Shown here: piece by piece, positions 43,840 through 55,759 of the stretch
Numbering within the stretch: position 1 is the stretch's first letter
Layout of the letters: each line of letters starts with the position of its first letter
Source of the DNA: Oreohelix idahoensis
Taxonomy: Eukaryota > Mollusca > Gastropoda > Stylommatophora > Oreohelicidae
Direction of reading: 5' to 3'
NCBI GenBank assembly: GCA_024509875.1
Contig: JAMPIV010016258.1
Span: 310,001-374,000, forward strand
Length of the DNA stretch: 64,000 bases
Position numbers and translations under genes: made by a program
Notes under the pieces: generated by a model
What the model was told of the DNA's origin: nothing
What the model saw: the letters and a program-made list of their open reading frames with translations, nothing else
Databases searched by the model: none

Positions 43840-45710
43840 AAAAGCTAAAACGTTAAGTAGCGGATTTGAACACATGAACGCAGGAATGTTTCTTTTATAA
43901 ATTTCCTACTATTGTTCGATTGTGTTTTGCCCTAGTGAGGTGAACAGAAATTTACGCGTGATGTTTTTTGTGCGGGTCAGTGATCTGGTTTCAATCCAGG
44001 GTGGGGTCAATTTTCCTGTTCATACGTTATGATAACGTTTTTATCGACCAAACCATGACGAAGCACTTGCGCGCGAACTATTTTCTGAAACAGTATCTCT
44101 ACACAACAACCAATCGGGTTCCATCACGAAATTCATACACTCGGACTACTTTTATTGGAAAGTCATTGTCTTAATCATGAATTGTTTTAGACATGTCTCA
44201 TTCTTTAACCAGACCTGGACCGGCGAACGTCTCTGTGCTTAGTCGTAAAGCCTTCTAATATCAAACTTCTGAAAAAGCAACAGCTCACCACCAAACGTAT
44301 GTTATTCTGTTTTTATTCGTATTTTGTGTTAAATATCTCTGACCTTTAAGAGATATATGTCTGTGTCTTTTTAAGGGTATTCTGTGGAAAAATATCTGGG
44401 TATGTGTTTGTGTTTTCCTAGGCGTATTTTTAACACTCAGAGACTGGAAGAAGAAAACCCTATACAAAGTTCTAAATGTAAACTCGGTATATGTATATGT
44501 TTGTGTTCGTCTGTTTTTTTTCCTATAATAATATAAAAATAATAATAGGGAGTTAAAATATATATTTTACACATAAAAAATAAATATTTTTATATAGCTG
44601 TTTTCAGTAGGCTATATACAATAAATATCTTTAAAAATATCTGTTTTGGTTGTATTCGTTTGTTTTCGTTTATGTTTTCGGTCTTCGTGTTTTTGTATTA
44701 AGGTGTTAAATATAAATAAATATCTCTGTTGTTTTTATCTGTGTGTTTTGTTAAGATGTTAACTCTGAGACTAACTTATTATTCCTTATCCGTGTGTTGT
44801 ATTAAATATCTGTTTTCTATTTAAAAGACATGTCTGTGTATTCGCTTTTTCGCTAGCCAGTGTTGGTAAAGGCTGTTGCAAAGTTAATATGTCTAGGCTA
44901 ATAGGTATTTTAATAATAGTTGTTTGTTAAATTCTTACATGTGTGTATGGTTTAGCTAAGTTAAGAATTATCCGACTTATTTTTTATGTGGTGGGTATAA
45001 CGAGAAAAATTCCTTAGTTTAAACCTTATCTACGTTTCTCGTTTATTGTTAAACTCGTGCGAAAGCAAATTATATTTGGGTTTTGAAAAATTATCCGTGA
45101 TACTTAAAACTTATAATACTTTCTGATAACAACACTCTAAACTTGTATAGAGTAATAGTCTATTTCAAATACTTGCTTGGATGTAGCGCAAAGATGTTTG
45201 GGTAGATCGATAAATTGATTTGATTCCACAACACATGCGCTCGATTCGTATTTCTGTACTCACAAGCTGCTTCTATAAAGAACTTCTCATAGTAACTACA
45301 AACATATAACGTTAAAAATAACTAAGGACCCGAGTCACTACAAACTACCTAACCAGCCAGTGAAAATTAGACAACATAATAGTTTAGAAAATAGCGTTTT
45401 TTGGCTTTTAAAACAATACTGAACTACACACGGAAAAAGATAGAGATAATACAATCAACATATTACATTAAGTCACCTTGCCATAACCATGATTGAAACT
45501 AACATACACTTTAATAAATACTTATATTTTCGTTATTTTTAAAAAAAAGGACAGGTCAACTCGGTGCTGTCTCGCGAACGGGCTGGGTTTTAAATCAATA
45601 TCTTTGTCACAGCCTGCGCGGGGACCATTCTGATATGTTAACACCTCTTTCCTTTGATAACAGAATAAAAAAAAAATAAGACTGTGTTTTATTTACCTGT
45701 TTATGCGATC
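43840..45710. other. Non-coding AT-rich stretch, right arm
   Basis: The mirror of 37751-39620; no supported coding frame. Confidence 0.55.
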
Positions 45711-45735
45711 TCTCTTTGTCTCTTTCTCTCTCTCT

Positions 45736-45766
<31 letters not shown>

Positions 45767-45822
45767 ATTACATGTATTTAATTTTATGTGTAAGTAACGT
45801 CTTTTTGTTCATCTTTTCCCAG

Positions 45823-46980
45823 ATGGAGTCAACTCAACAGCGGGGCTATGCTTGTTTACGCTGCCAGTCTGTTTTCAAACGAGGTCATGATCTTACTCGC
45901 CATATGACCACAGCACACGACCGCCCCAATCACGAGTGTCCTGACTGTGGCATAGTATTTACAAGACCCGATACGCTGAAACGTCACATAGAGAATAAAC
46001 ATGGGTCCAGCTCAGCACAAACAGACACGTCAATGGCACAAACCAAGCTGCTATGTAGCAGATGTGGGGAGACCTTCACGAGGCGCGCCGACCTATTACG
46101 ACACAGCAAGACCAGGCACTCAATGCCCGGTTTTAGCTGTGACATTTGTGGGAAACAATTTACTCGTCGTGACAATCTACGCATCCACAGAAAACACCAA
46201 CACACCGCTATCCCTACCCAGCTTTCTACCTCAACGCAGAACCCGACAGCAGACACCACCCCAACACCAACAACAACAGGTGTCACAGTAACACCAGACT
46301 CGGCGAACCCACAGACAATACTACCAGATGCCCCATCAACAGCACCGAATCCCCAGTCAGACTCAGCCGCTGTGGCGGCCTCTTCCACCACAACAACTTC
46401 CACACTACCAAGAGCCCCCTATTCAATAAGTTCCACCCCATCTCACCCACCAAAAAAAGGTCAGACCAAGAAACGCCCAATGACCAATACCCAACCCCAT
46501 ATAAAAAAACCCCGCTTGACGGCTGAAGAAGACAGCTTACAAGACCTACAGGATGATATAAAACAAATCTACACTGATAACTGGGACGCCATTAAAACAC
46601 ACGATAACACCCACAAATATTTATCGACTTTCACTTTTTTCCATAATAACCAAAGAATTGAATGGGAAAGTCTTTTGCATCCTGTCTTTACACAACAGAC
46701 AAAAAGATTCAAGATTAACTTCAGTCACCACGTAGTTTTGAGACACAGAGAAACAAATGAATTACGCTTATTTCATGCCTCAAATAATAATAGTTGTGTG
46801 TTAGACCAACCCCACTTAGTCAAAAATCTTACAGATTTCAAATCTTTTGTCTCAAACTTACACGACAGCGATATTATCACAAACGCACAATTAAACAGAC
46901 CCAATACAAAATATTATGTTGAAGCAATCCCGTCCACATCCTTCTATCTATATCATATTCAAAACCACTCAATCGCTTGA
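45823..46980 (+). CDS. C2H2 zinc-finger protein of the palindrome, right-arm copy
   Basis: 385 codons, identical to the left-arm copy in protein sequence. The start is taken at 45823, immediately after ATCTTTTCCCAG, which could be a splice acceptor; upstream frame extension runs into the CT-rich tract and is not credible as coding. Four HX4H C2H2 fingers, a Thr/Pro linker, a basic stretch and an unrecognised C-terminal domain. Identity of the two copies implies recent duplication or gene conversion between the arms. As in other zinc-finger proteins of transposons it could bind the element's ends, but that is a guess. Confidence 0.8.
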   Translation: MESTQQRGYACLRCQSVFKRGHDLTRHMTTAHDRPNHECPDCGIVFTRPDTLKRHIENKHGSSSAQTDTSMAQTKLLCSRCGETFTRRADLLRHSKTRHSMPGFSCDICGKQFTRRDNLRIHRKHQHTAIPTQLSTSTQNPTADTTPTPTTTGVTVTPDSANPQTILPDAPSTAPNPQSDSAAVAASSTTTTSTLPRAPYSISSTPSHPPKKGQTKKRPMTNTQPHIKKPRLTAEEDSLQDLQDDIKQIYTDNWDAIKTHDNTHKYLSTFTFFHNNQRIEWESLLHPVFTQQTKRFKINFSHHVVLRHRETNELRLFHASNNNSCVLDQPHLVKNLTDFKSFVSNLHDSDIITNAQLNRPNTKYYVEAIPSTSFYLYHIQNHSIA

Positions 46981-47183
46981 ACAAACACCACAACAAAGTA
47001 GACAAACACACATTCCTAGACGTCCTCAACACACAACAGGCACAGGGTGGGAAAAATATCGGGTTCAGAGCACACAATTCCTCCACCTCCACATACGAAC
47101 AACACCGCAACGCCCTTTCTTACTTTTACATAAAACGACAGGTACATCCCGACAACGTCACCACATCACACCTCAACATTTAA
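46977..47183 (+). other. Small ORF overlapping the end of the zinc-finger gene, right arm
   Basis: The mirror of 36273-36479, in another frame from the zinc-finger ORF and overlapping its stop. The protein-like composition suggests a possible frameshifted or spliced continuation. No known domain. Confidence 0.35.
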
Positions 47184-47564
47184 ACTGTCTCTTTCAGATA
47201 CCACATAAAATATTTCTTACGACGTGACGACAATGTGACGACACCCTCAAGGTCTGGCCTGTACCCCTGTGATATTGTATATTTTGAACATACATCTACC
47301 TATATAAATATGTATTATTGTACATTCATATGTGAAAATGTATTACGTTAAAATATAATTATTTTTCAATTGTACATATCACTATGTGAAAATATATTAC
47401 GTTAAAAAATACACCATATAATTGTATATTCATTTGTAAAATATCAATGTCCATTTTGTAAAAAATACTGTACATTTTGTAAAAAGACTATATATACTCC
47501 TGTTTGCTAATTCAAAAACACTATTGAATATAAAAACTATATTAACTAAAACGCTTTTTTGTTA

Positions 47565-47880
47565 CCTATATATCGTCTAACTGTTGTATAAATGTTTGTC
47601 TAAATGTTCGTCTATGTCTCAATATAACTGTTTGTATAACTGTTTGTATAACTGTTTGTATGTCTCTGTATATGTCGTCTTCCTATTGTCTAAATATATC
47701 TCCCTATTATATGTATATATCGTCTAACTATCGTCTTCCTATTGTCTAAATATATCTCCCTATTATATGTATATATCGTCTAACTATCGTCTTCCTATTG
47801 TCTAAAAGTCTAAATATATCGTCTTCTTATTATCTAAGTCTATCGTCTAACTGTTCGTATAACTGTTGTAAAATATGTCT
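47565..47880. repeat. Short tandem words, right arm
   Basis: The mirror of 35550-35890, shorter by about 20 bp. Confidence 0.75.
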
Positions 47881-47956
47881 ATATGTAAAATAAATAATAC
47901 ACAACAATACCGTGTCGCACTTTCGATGGTAGACCTAGGTCTCTAACACTTCACTC

Positions 47957-47957
<1 letters not shown>

Positions 47958-48022
<65 letters not shown>
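47958..48022. repeat. (TA)n, right arm
   Basis: About 63 bp of alternating TA, longer than in the left arm. Confidence 0.92.
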
Positions 48023-48025
<3 letters not shown>

Positions 48026-48059
48026 ATATACAACAATTAAAATACACGCACACAATAAC

Positions 48060-49180
48060 CCATACCCCAACACACCCCACTATACATCGTCATCCTCCCC
48101 CTCGCACAAAAACAATACCCGCTTCCTTAAAAAATCCATTAGTAACCTAAGTCCCCGTTATCGATTTTTATATATTTTCCTCTTTAACTAAAGTATTCTT
48201 TTAAAAGAGATCATTAACTATATACTTCTATCTAACAGTTCACTCCTGCATCATACATACAACCACCAGCTACACCCCAGCACACACCCATGAGTCATCA
48301 CCGCCAGTCAAAAAACAATACCCGTTCCCTTAAAAAAAAACCTTAGTAACCTAAGCCGCCATCACCACAGATGCATCCTGACAACGTCACCACATCTCTG
48401 TATATATGAATGTATATATGTATGTCTATATGTCTAAACAAACACACCCAACATCACACAAAAATCCACCCTAACCCACCAGCTACATCGTCACCCACGC
48501 CAGCCCAAAAAAAGACACTTCAAAAACCCTCTTAGTAACCCAACATTATCGATTTTTTATATTTTTTATACATACATTGTATACATGTATAAACAAACAC
48601 ATCGATACACTATCAACACAATACTTCACACAAAAATCCACCCTAACCCACCCCGCCAGCTACCCCTACAACATACATCAGCACACACGCCAACACAAAA
48701 AAGGCACTTCAAAAAACCGCTTAGTAACCTAATCCAACATTATCGATTTTTATATTTCCCTCTTTACTCAAGTATTCTTTTAAAAGAGATCATTAACTAT
48801 ATACTTCTATCTAACACGTCACTCCTGCGTCATACATACATCCACCAGCTACACCCCAGCACACACCCATGAGGCATCACCGCCAACCAAAAAGCAATAC
48901 CCGTTCCCTTAAAAAACCCCTTAGTAACCTAAGCCTCCGTCACCACAGATGCATCCTGACAACGTCACCACATCTCCGTATATATGAATGTATATATATG
49001 TGTGTATATATGTCTAAACAAACACACCAATACACTACCACATCACACAAAAATCCACCCTAACCCACCCCGCCAGCTACATCATCACCCACGCCAGCCC
49101 AAAAAAGGCACTTCAAAAACCCTCTTAGTAACCCAACATTATCGATTTTTTAAATTTTCCGTCATTATCGATTTTTTATA
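48060..49180. repeat. Subterminal tandem repeats, right arm
   Basis: The mirror of 34290-35400, with the CATTATCGATTTT words and CACACACCCA-containing units alternating. Confidence 0.8.
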
Positions 49181-49442
49181 TTTTTTATATATATTGTATA
49201 AACAAACACCATTATCGTATATTACTATATAAAAAGTCATACGTCTGATCGTCAGAGGAAGCCCCGCCGCTAAAATATATCGCTATATAAAAAGTCATAC
49301 ACCGCCGCCTGAAACGCCACCGCCTGAAATCGATCGAGTATTTTGCTATATAAAAGTCACACGCCGCCGCCTGAATACTACCTAAGTCCAACATGGTATA
49401 CTACTAACATTTTCCCTCAAACAAGTAGAGCAGGAATGGCTG

Positions 49443-50076
49443 AACACGATAGACTTGATGTGTCAATGCAAATGGTGACAGAAAAATGAGACGAACGCGA
49501 TAGACTTGATGTGTCATTGCAAATGTTGACAGAAAAATGAGACGAACGCGATAGACTTGATGTGTCAATGCAAATGTTGACAGAAAGATGAGATGAACAC
49601 GATAGACTTGATGTGTCAATGCAAATGTTGACAGAAAAATGAGACGAACACGATAGACTTGATGTGTCAATGCAAATGTTGACAGAAAGATGAGATGAAC
49701 ACGATAGACTTGATGTGTCAATGCAAATGTTGATAGAAAATTGAGACGAACACGATAGACTTGATGTGTCAATGCAAATGTTGACAGAAAAATGAGACGA
49801 ACACGATAGACTTGATGTGTCAATGCAAATGTTGACAGAAAAATGAGTCGAACACGATAGACTTGATGTGTCAATGCAAATGTTGACAGAAAAATGAGAC
49901 GAACGCGATAGACTTGATGTGTCAATGCAAATGTTGACAGAAAAATAAGACGAACGCGATAGACTTGATGTGTCAATGCAAATGTTGACAGAAAGATGAG
50001 ATGAACACGATAGACTTGATGTGTCAATGCAAATGTTGACAGAAAAATGAGACGAACACGATAGACTTCATGTGTC
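49443..50076. repeat. 51-bp minisatellite array 1
   Basis: About 12.5 copies of a 51-bp unit containing GATAGACTTGATGTGTCAAT and GCAAATGTTGACAGAAAAAT. Because 51 is a multiple of three the minus strand stays open and reads as a 17-residue protein repeat; I do not regard it as a gene. It begins 36 bp after the palindrome. Confidence 0.95.
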
Positions 50077-53000
50077 TGTCGTAAATTTTTTTTGAGAGAA
50101 AGAGTCTTAGAAATAGTAGTCCGGTTTAGAGTGTAGAATGATGGTGGGAAAAACTCAGTGATAGAAATGTAGAGATTAAATAGTTGCTTCACAGAGTGCT
50201 GGAGGAGAGTAAAGACAGACTTATTTACGACAAATCGTTTCTCTCAATCTACTCTTCAGGCTCCACTGGTCAAACTATTATTTGCCAGTTTCCAGACACA
50301 CACCTGCTCTCACACCGATTTGGTGCTTCAGACACACAGACGACGTGGATACAACTATCTTAAACAAATAGGGGGAATTTTATGGGCTTTGGGTAGTCCA
50401 ACACCGTAACGATTAAGTTTATGTTGTTTATTAAAATTAAAAAAAACAATCACAACAATAATCATTGGTTTACAGCAAAGAAAATCATAAGTACTGAAAA
50501 ATGCAAATAACAAGGTGGGGAGGGGGTGAAGAAGATGGTATCGACTAAGCCCGTCCCGCTTATTAGACAAAGATAAACCCAGTCCAAAGATAGATAGTTA
50601 TCAGGAACATAGGTAAGTTAACCTAACAGTAAAGTTAATTACTCTGAAAGAGGTGTTTCAAAATTAGGTATAGGTGGTAAAAAAAAATCCTGTTCTTCCC
50701 AATTGTTCTTCCCTTTACTAAGCAAAAGAAAAGGAGGGGGGTTTAAACAGAGTTAACAAATTATCAACTCTCCCACTTAAAGGAACAATGTAGGGTATAC
50801 AGAAAAGATATATATTACCAGGTAAGCAAGTGTAACCGCGTATACCGTGAGTCTTCAGATGCAGACTATTTTAACATATAAAATAAATTTTTATAGAAAC
50901 AAGATTAAAAAATCTTGATGCAGATGTTTAATTAGGCCAGTTTAGCTTCCAAACGCCACGCATTTATTTAGGCTAAGCTTCGCTTGTATAGTTGCGTTGG
51001 TCACGTGATTTTCCAACCAATGGTTAGGCTCAGTCCTCTTTCCCTGGAATGAACGAGAGACGAAGCCATTTTTTGAGCAGTCATGAATTTTAGCGGTCGA
51101 GAGAAGACATAATTCTTCTTGCTCAGTGATATTCTAATAGAGGAGATTGACTTCGCACAATTAATGCAACTGTGTAACTTCGAAATGTAGAATGTTATGT
51201 TTTGTGAATTCACGAGAAACGTAAGTAGTGCTAAGAATTGCATGCAATAACTGTTAGAGCCCACAGTCATAACTGAAACAGAGCTACGCTCGAAAACTGG
51301 GTAAAGAATTGTAAACCCAGGCATATATCAGAACCTTTTACCAAGGATGAAGGTCCTTAAGCTGTGAGAACGTCAAACTAAGGAATACTAATGAATAAGA
51401 GAAAGTTTGGCTCTTCATTGAAATGAAGAGATAAGAAAAACGTCGTGAAATCTAGACTACATTAACAAATAAACGAAGGAACACTAGAAGGATAGAGGAG
51501 CCACGCCATGTTTTTGCAAGTTGAAAAGATCACGAGATGCAATAAGGAATATTGCATCATTAAAATAATGCATTGACTTTTTATGCTTGTTTATTAAATG
51601 TCAACATGCTATTATGCAATTTGGTGTGGTTACCATTTGACTTAACCAGTTCTTGTTGAAAATTGAATAAACATTTGTTTCATTGAACACAAATGCTGTT
51701 GACGAATCATATGTTTGCAGTTGGCCATCATACAAATTATTAAGGGATCATACCAAAGCTAATCGCTGCAGGTGCAACACAAATAATAACCATCTGCTCT
51801 AAAAATAAAACATCATAGAGGATTATCCCCGAACCTGGTTAAGTCCTGTAAGACTGTAGAGAGAAATCATCACCTCTAGCAGGCTAGCTAGTCATCAAAA
51901 TCTAATACTCTCGATTTGAACAGCAACCCCCACTACCCTACCCGGCCACACAAGTTAACAAAATGGTTACAAAAAAAGATTAAATTTCCTGTCATTCATG
52001 CACACGCGTGAGGATCCACACTCATATATTCTCAGACACTTACCGATTGCAGCATCAGACAATCCAATAGAATTATATAAACAGCAATTACACTTTTGAC
52101 ATGTGAACTGTCTAGTACTTCGATGTCCCGCTCCAGATGTAGCGAGGTTGGCTGATAGCACTATTCCCACTATATCGCTGGACTTGAAGCCTAAGAGTTA
52201 TTGTGTTTTATTTATATAAAAGGGGTCTATGGGATGGCACTGACACAGTTCGACACAAGGGTGAAAATGAAGTAGTCTCTTTAATCTTCCGCTATGGTAA
52301 AATTCCTTCAATGCGTGATGATAGTAATTGACCGGAAAGTTTATTAATCCAGTGAGGAAAAAACTTAAGCCGTCACCGTTCAGGAAAATATGTACTCTCT
52401 CACAGTAGGGCAGTAAATCAGGTATCGCTACTGGCACTGTTCAACTTCCAGGTTATCTTACAGATTTGTAATCTTAATATGATGATTGTTCTTGAAATAT
52501 TCTTGGGTAGGCTTTCTTTCATATAATTATGATAGCTAGGTCGCATCGAACCGCCACAAGATTAAATTTAAAAAATGTTTCATCAATATGTCTGGAAAGT
52601 TTTTAAGATGATTTCTTTATTGCTTTCTTAATGCTGGGATCGCACAGGTTACGATCACTCTGTATGAAAGAAAAAAGACATGTAATATACCGAAAACAAA
52701 TAACCTTCTAAAGCGCGATGAATTTCCCGTTAAGACTATTTATAAATATAGGACTTAACTAAATTTATTAATTATAAATTCCTTCGCGACTTTAAAAGTT
52801 AATTTAAGCATTTAACATCTATTATCTTTTGGAAATACTATAGCAGGTATATCATTACATTTACAACTGGAACTATTGAGATGGTTTAATTTAATATATT
52901 TAAATTAACACAGAATCCAGTGAAATAGAATGATTGAACTAGACCACTGATCACTTTACACAATATATATATATTACCGCTTTGCACAGAATAGAATTCA

Positions 53001-53345
53001 CTGCAAATATGTATAAAAATCCATGGGATAATCTAGCAAGATTTCAAATATAGCTAGTGCTTCTGTTAAGTTTTGGCCAGCGAGTGATAAGGTGTATTTC
53101 TACGTGGTCTGTATATATCTAGAATGAAATGAAAGATGAGTGGGACATGAGAAACTTGACACCTTTTTTGATCTCAGAAGACTTTTGGGGATCTGACCGC
53201 AAGACTAAAAGGAGAAGCCGCCCCTGGCCTCTCGTATCTTCGCTCGCTGCTTGCGTCGGCTTTCCCCGTTCGCTCCCACTGCGATCGGTTGCGTGTTTAA
53301 CACCGAGATGCGAAATCGTTTCAGGGACCACTACTGTCTTTGATC
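50077..53345. other. No recognisable gene
   Basis: About 3.3 kb of AT-rich sequence with short frames only. A relatively GC-rich patch lies at 53190-53300. No domain, RNA gene or transposon boundary seen. Confidence 0.6.
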
Positions 53346-53350
53346 GTGGT

Positions 53351-55672
53351 TGTAGTGGTTTTGATGGTATTGTATGATGGTGATATTACTAAGTGTGATG
53401 TATGAGGTCAGCTGTGAAGGCTCCTGAGTTAAAATGTAGCTGTGAATTTTCAGAAGGCCTTTCTTGCTACCACTACGACCTCACACCTATCTTTTTTTCT
53501 AATGAATGTGGCTACGTTAAAATCTAGGGTACTGAATGCAATGTGTTGTATTGACATATACAAACACACACACACAGATATTAAATAATATAATATTATC
53601 AATAAAATTTAGAACACAATGAACTAAATTCAGCTGGTGAAATTTTAGAAAGTAAATCTTTTTTAAATTTATTTGTTCTGAACCAAGGTTTTATTTTGGC
53701 CAGAACATATGAAAGATTTTGGAATTTATGAGTGAATGGCATGAATAAATGACATGATAAATAAAAGGTGTGTACGTATACAATTTTCACGAGTAGTTAA
53801 TATTTCTACAGTTCATAATTTTATTTTCCCTGGGAGAACGATGAATAGATGTGCTGTTGGGGTGGCTTCATCCCTCCCTGTCTAAGCCTACCAAACATTG
53901 TCCATTAATGATGGAAGGAAATGGGATGTTTTAGTAGTAATTCACTTTGGGTGCTATGTCTATGAAGTTGGTGTAAATCCAGCAGACCAGCCTGCTTACG
54001 TAACTTCGAAAGAGTAGTTCTGGTGCTGGAATCTAGTGGCCCCACCTCTCCGTGCTTGGGGGCAATATATCGGGTGACCCCACCTCTCCGTGCTTGGGGG
54101 CAATACAAGGCTGTTCTGCCGAGATGCGACACTGCACGGGTCCTCACTGTCAATTATTTACCCAGCATTTGACACCACCTTTTGGTGTCAACATAAAAAC
54201 TCACAGCTCTGAAATAAAGTATTGGTTTAGGTTCAGAACCTTACCTAAGGAGCCACTTCTACACGTAACAATTTACAATAACACCACTTAGACAGGGTCA
54301 GATCTCTCTGAACATACAACACATCTTACCAAGTTGGTTTCACATAGGATAAGTTCTCCCAGACTACATATTCCGAAATATGTTTATTAGCTTCTTGCCA
54401 TAGGATAGGATAGGTGATATGTTCCACTGATCTCAACACTTGATCTGTCCTTCCTAATCCTTGCTGGAGTTTATATATATTGTTTGTCCCTAGACCCTGA
54501 ACTAGGGCGGGGGGTCTAGAGCAAATCCTTACTTGTTGTAAGGCTAGATTTCGATATGGCAGTATCAAATCACTCGAAACATTAAACAATATTTAAAATA
54601 CACAAAGAAATAATTTCAATCTTACCAGATTATGAATAAAGAACACAGAAATGCTAGCAAAACTCAGCTGAGCTGCTGGCTATAGTATGGCGTCCCTGAA
54701 CTTATTTCAATTTACTTCATTGGAAATCACCACACTTAAAATTTACTGTGTCTATCACTGGACAACTATTGAGGAATGGCAAAAAAAAAAAAAAAGCGCG
54801 TCTGAGCGCTGATAATATGATTGTCTGTGGCCAATCAATGCCTTGTGTTTTTTCAAATTCAAATTTCCTACACTAAAGTCATTTCAGTCATGCTTCAGTC
54901 AAGTATGGATTTTTATCTGTTAGTCCGTCCGTCTCTACTTGCGTTTTCACAAAAAACGTACTTGGTTTTTGAACCAACCTATCCGTCCCCTCTACAAATT
55001 TTGTCTTTAAAGTTATTTTTAGCCACAGCTCCCACCAATGTCCCTCTCTTTCATTCTAACTAGATTTGAACACTTGAGTCTCAAGGTCGCGGTTTTTGTG
55101 CAAATTAGTGACATGTTTGATTCAATGCAGTCTTTCGCTGATGTGAACAACACAGTCTTTTGTCAATGTCTTCATTATTATCTATCCGTCTGTATAAATA
55201 AAAGCATATTATTTCACTGCTCAAAATGGGCCATCCGGCCAGCTAATTTTTATATTCCTAACATTAGTATTAAGAAAAAGTTACTTTTTTAATTTTGTAA
55301 TATTTCAAGCATCTGCGTTGTAATGCTTTTGCCGCTTAATTCAAATAAAAGGCTTGGTATCGCATAAGCGTTCCTTTCCGTACCTCGTGTCAATTTGGGG
55401 ACGTGAATTTTTCCTTTCCCCCCTCCTCCCCCCAATTGCGTCTCCTTAGCCTTGCTAGTCTCACGCAATTTTTCAGTCATATTTTTTTTCCTTTTGATCC
55501 GCCGGTCTCATCCCGTTCAAATGGTAACCGTTTCAGCAATTTAATTTCCATGGCGGGTGATGACCCGCGGCGTGGGCGATCATGCCTTCTAGTAACTTAC
55601 GCATTCTTTTTTATCCCTACATTTTATCTTTTGGAGATATTTTTGCGTTGTGTCACTGTTAATTTTATGACA
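53351..55672 (-). repeat. 3' LTR of the intact Gmr1-like element
   Basis: 2322 bp. Contains an A17 run near 54780 that is only A7 in the other LTR, and a 33-bp tandem duplication (CCACCTCTCCGTGCTTGGGG) at 54038-54105. Confidence 0.95.
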
Positions 55673-55690
55673 CATCTCCCCACTTGAAAA
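55673..55690 (-). promoter_or_regulatory. Polypurine tract of the intact element
   Basis: Minus strand AAGTGGGGAGATG lies directly against the TGTCATAAAA start of the 3' LTR. Confidence 0.6.
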
Positions 55691-55759
55691 CATGCCTACG
55701 GCAAGTTCTAAAACCAGTGATACACATAGATAAAATCTCTCCTCACGCCTGCCATTACT

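Larger units (their letters stand above)
34061..49406. mobile_element. 15.3-kb palindrome, possibly a giant long-TIR transposon
   Basis: The left arm (34061-41524) is the reverse complement of the right arm (41934-49406) with few differences. The outer ends are TAGTAGTATACC and GGTATACTACTA, flanked by ACAT at 34057-34060 and 49407-49410. The 409-bp spacer has its own inverted ends (TAGTAGTAGGGTATGTTGG) that resemble the outer ends (both share ATGTTGGACTTAGGTA). Each arm carries one zinc-finger gene and microsatellites. No transposase-like domain is recognised in either arm. A TSD of 4 bp is weak evidence on its own. An assembly artefact is possible, but the arms differ in microsatellite lengths and a few bases. 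Confidence 0.85.
41934..49406. repeat. Right arm of the palindrome
   Basis: 7473 bp, the reverse complement of the left arm. Differences seen by eye include TA and CA tract lengths, about 20 bp of the 47.6-kb tandem words, a one-base difference near 42888 and single-base indels near 42830 and 49155. Confidence 0.93.

Noticed and set aside
46001..46403. ORFs on both strands across the zinc-finger gene, and mirrored ones
   Set aside because: Shadows of the zinc-finger frame.
34061..49406. A Polinton or viral genome in the palindrome
   Set aside because: No polymerase, integrase, capsid or ATPase domain seen in either arm.
49404..50192. A 262-residue protein with 17-residue repeats
   Set aside because: An artefact of a 51-bp minisatellite, whose unit is a multiple of three; no start context or non-repeat domain.
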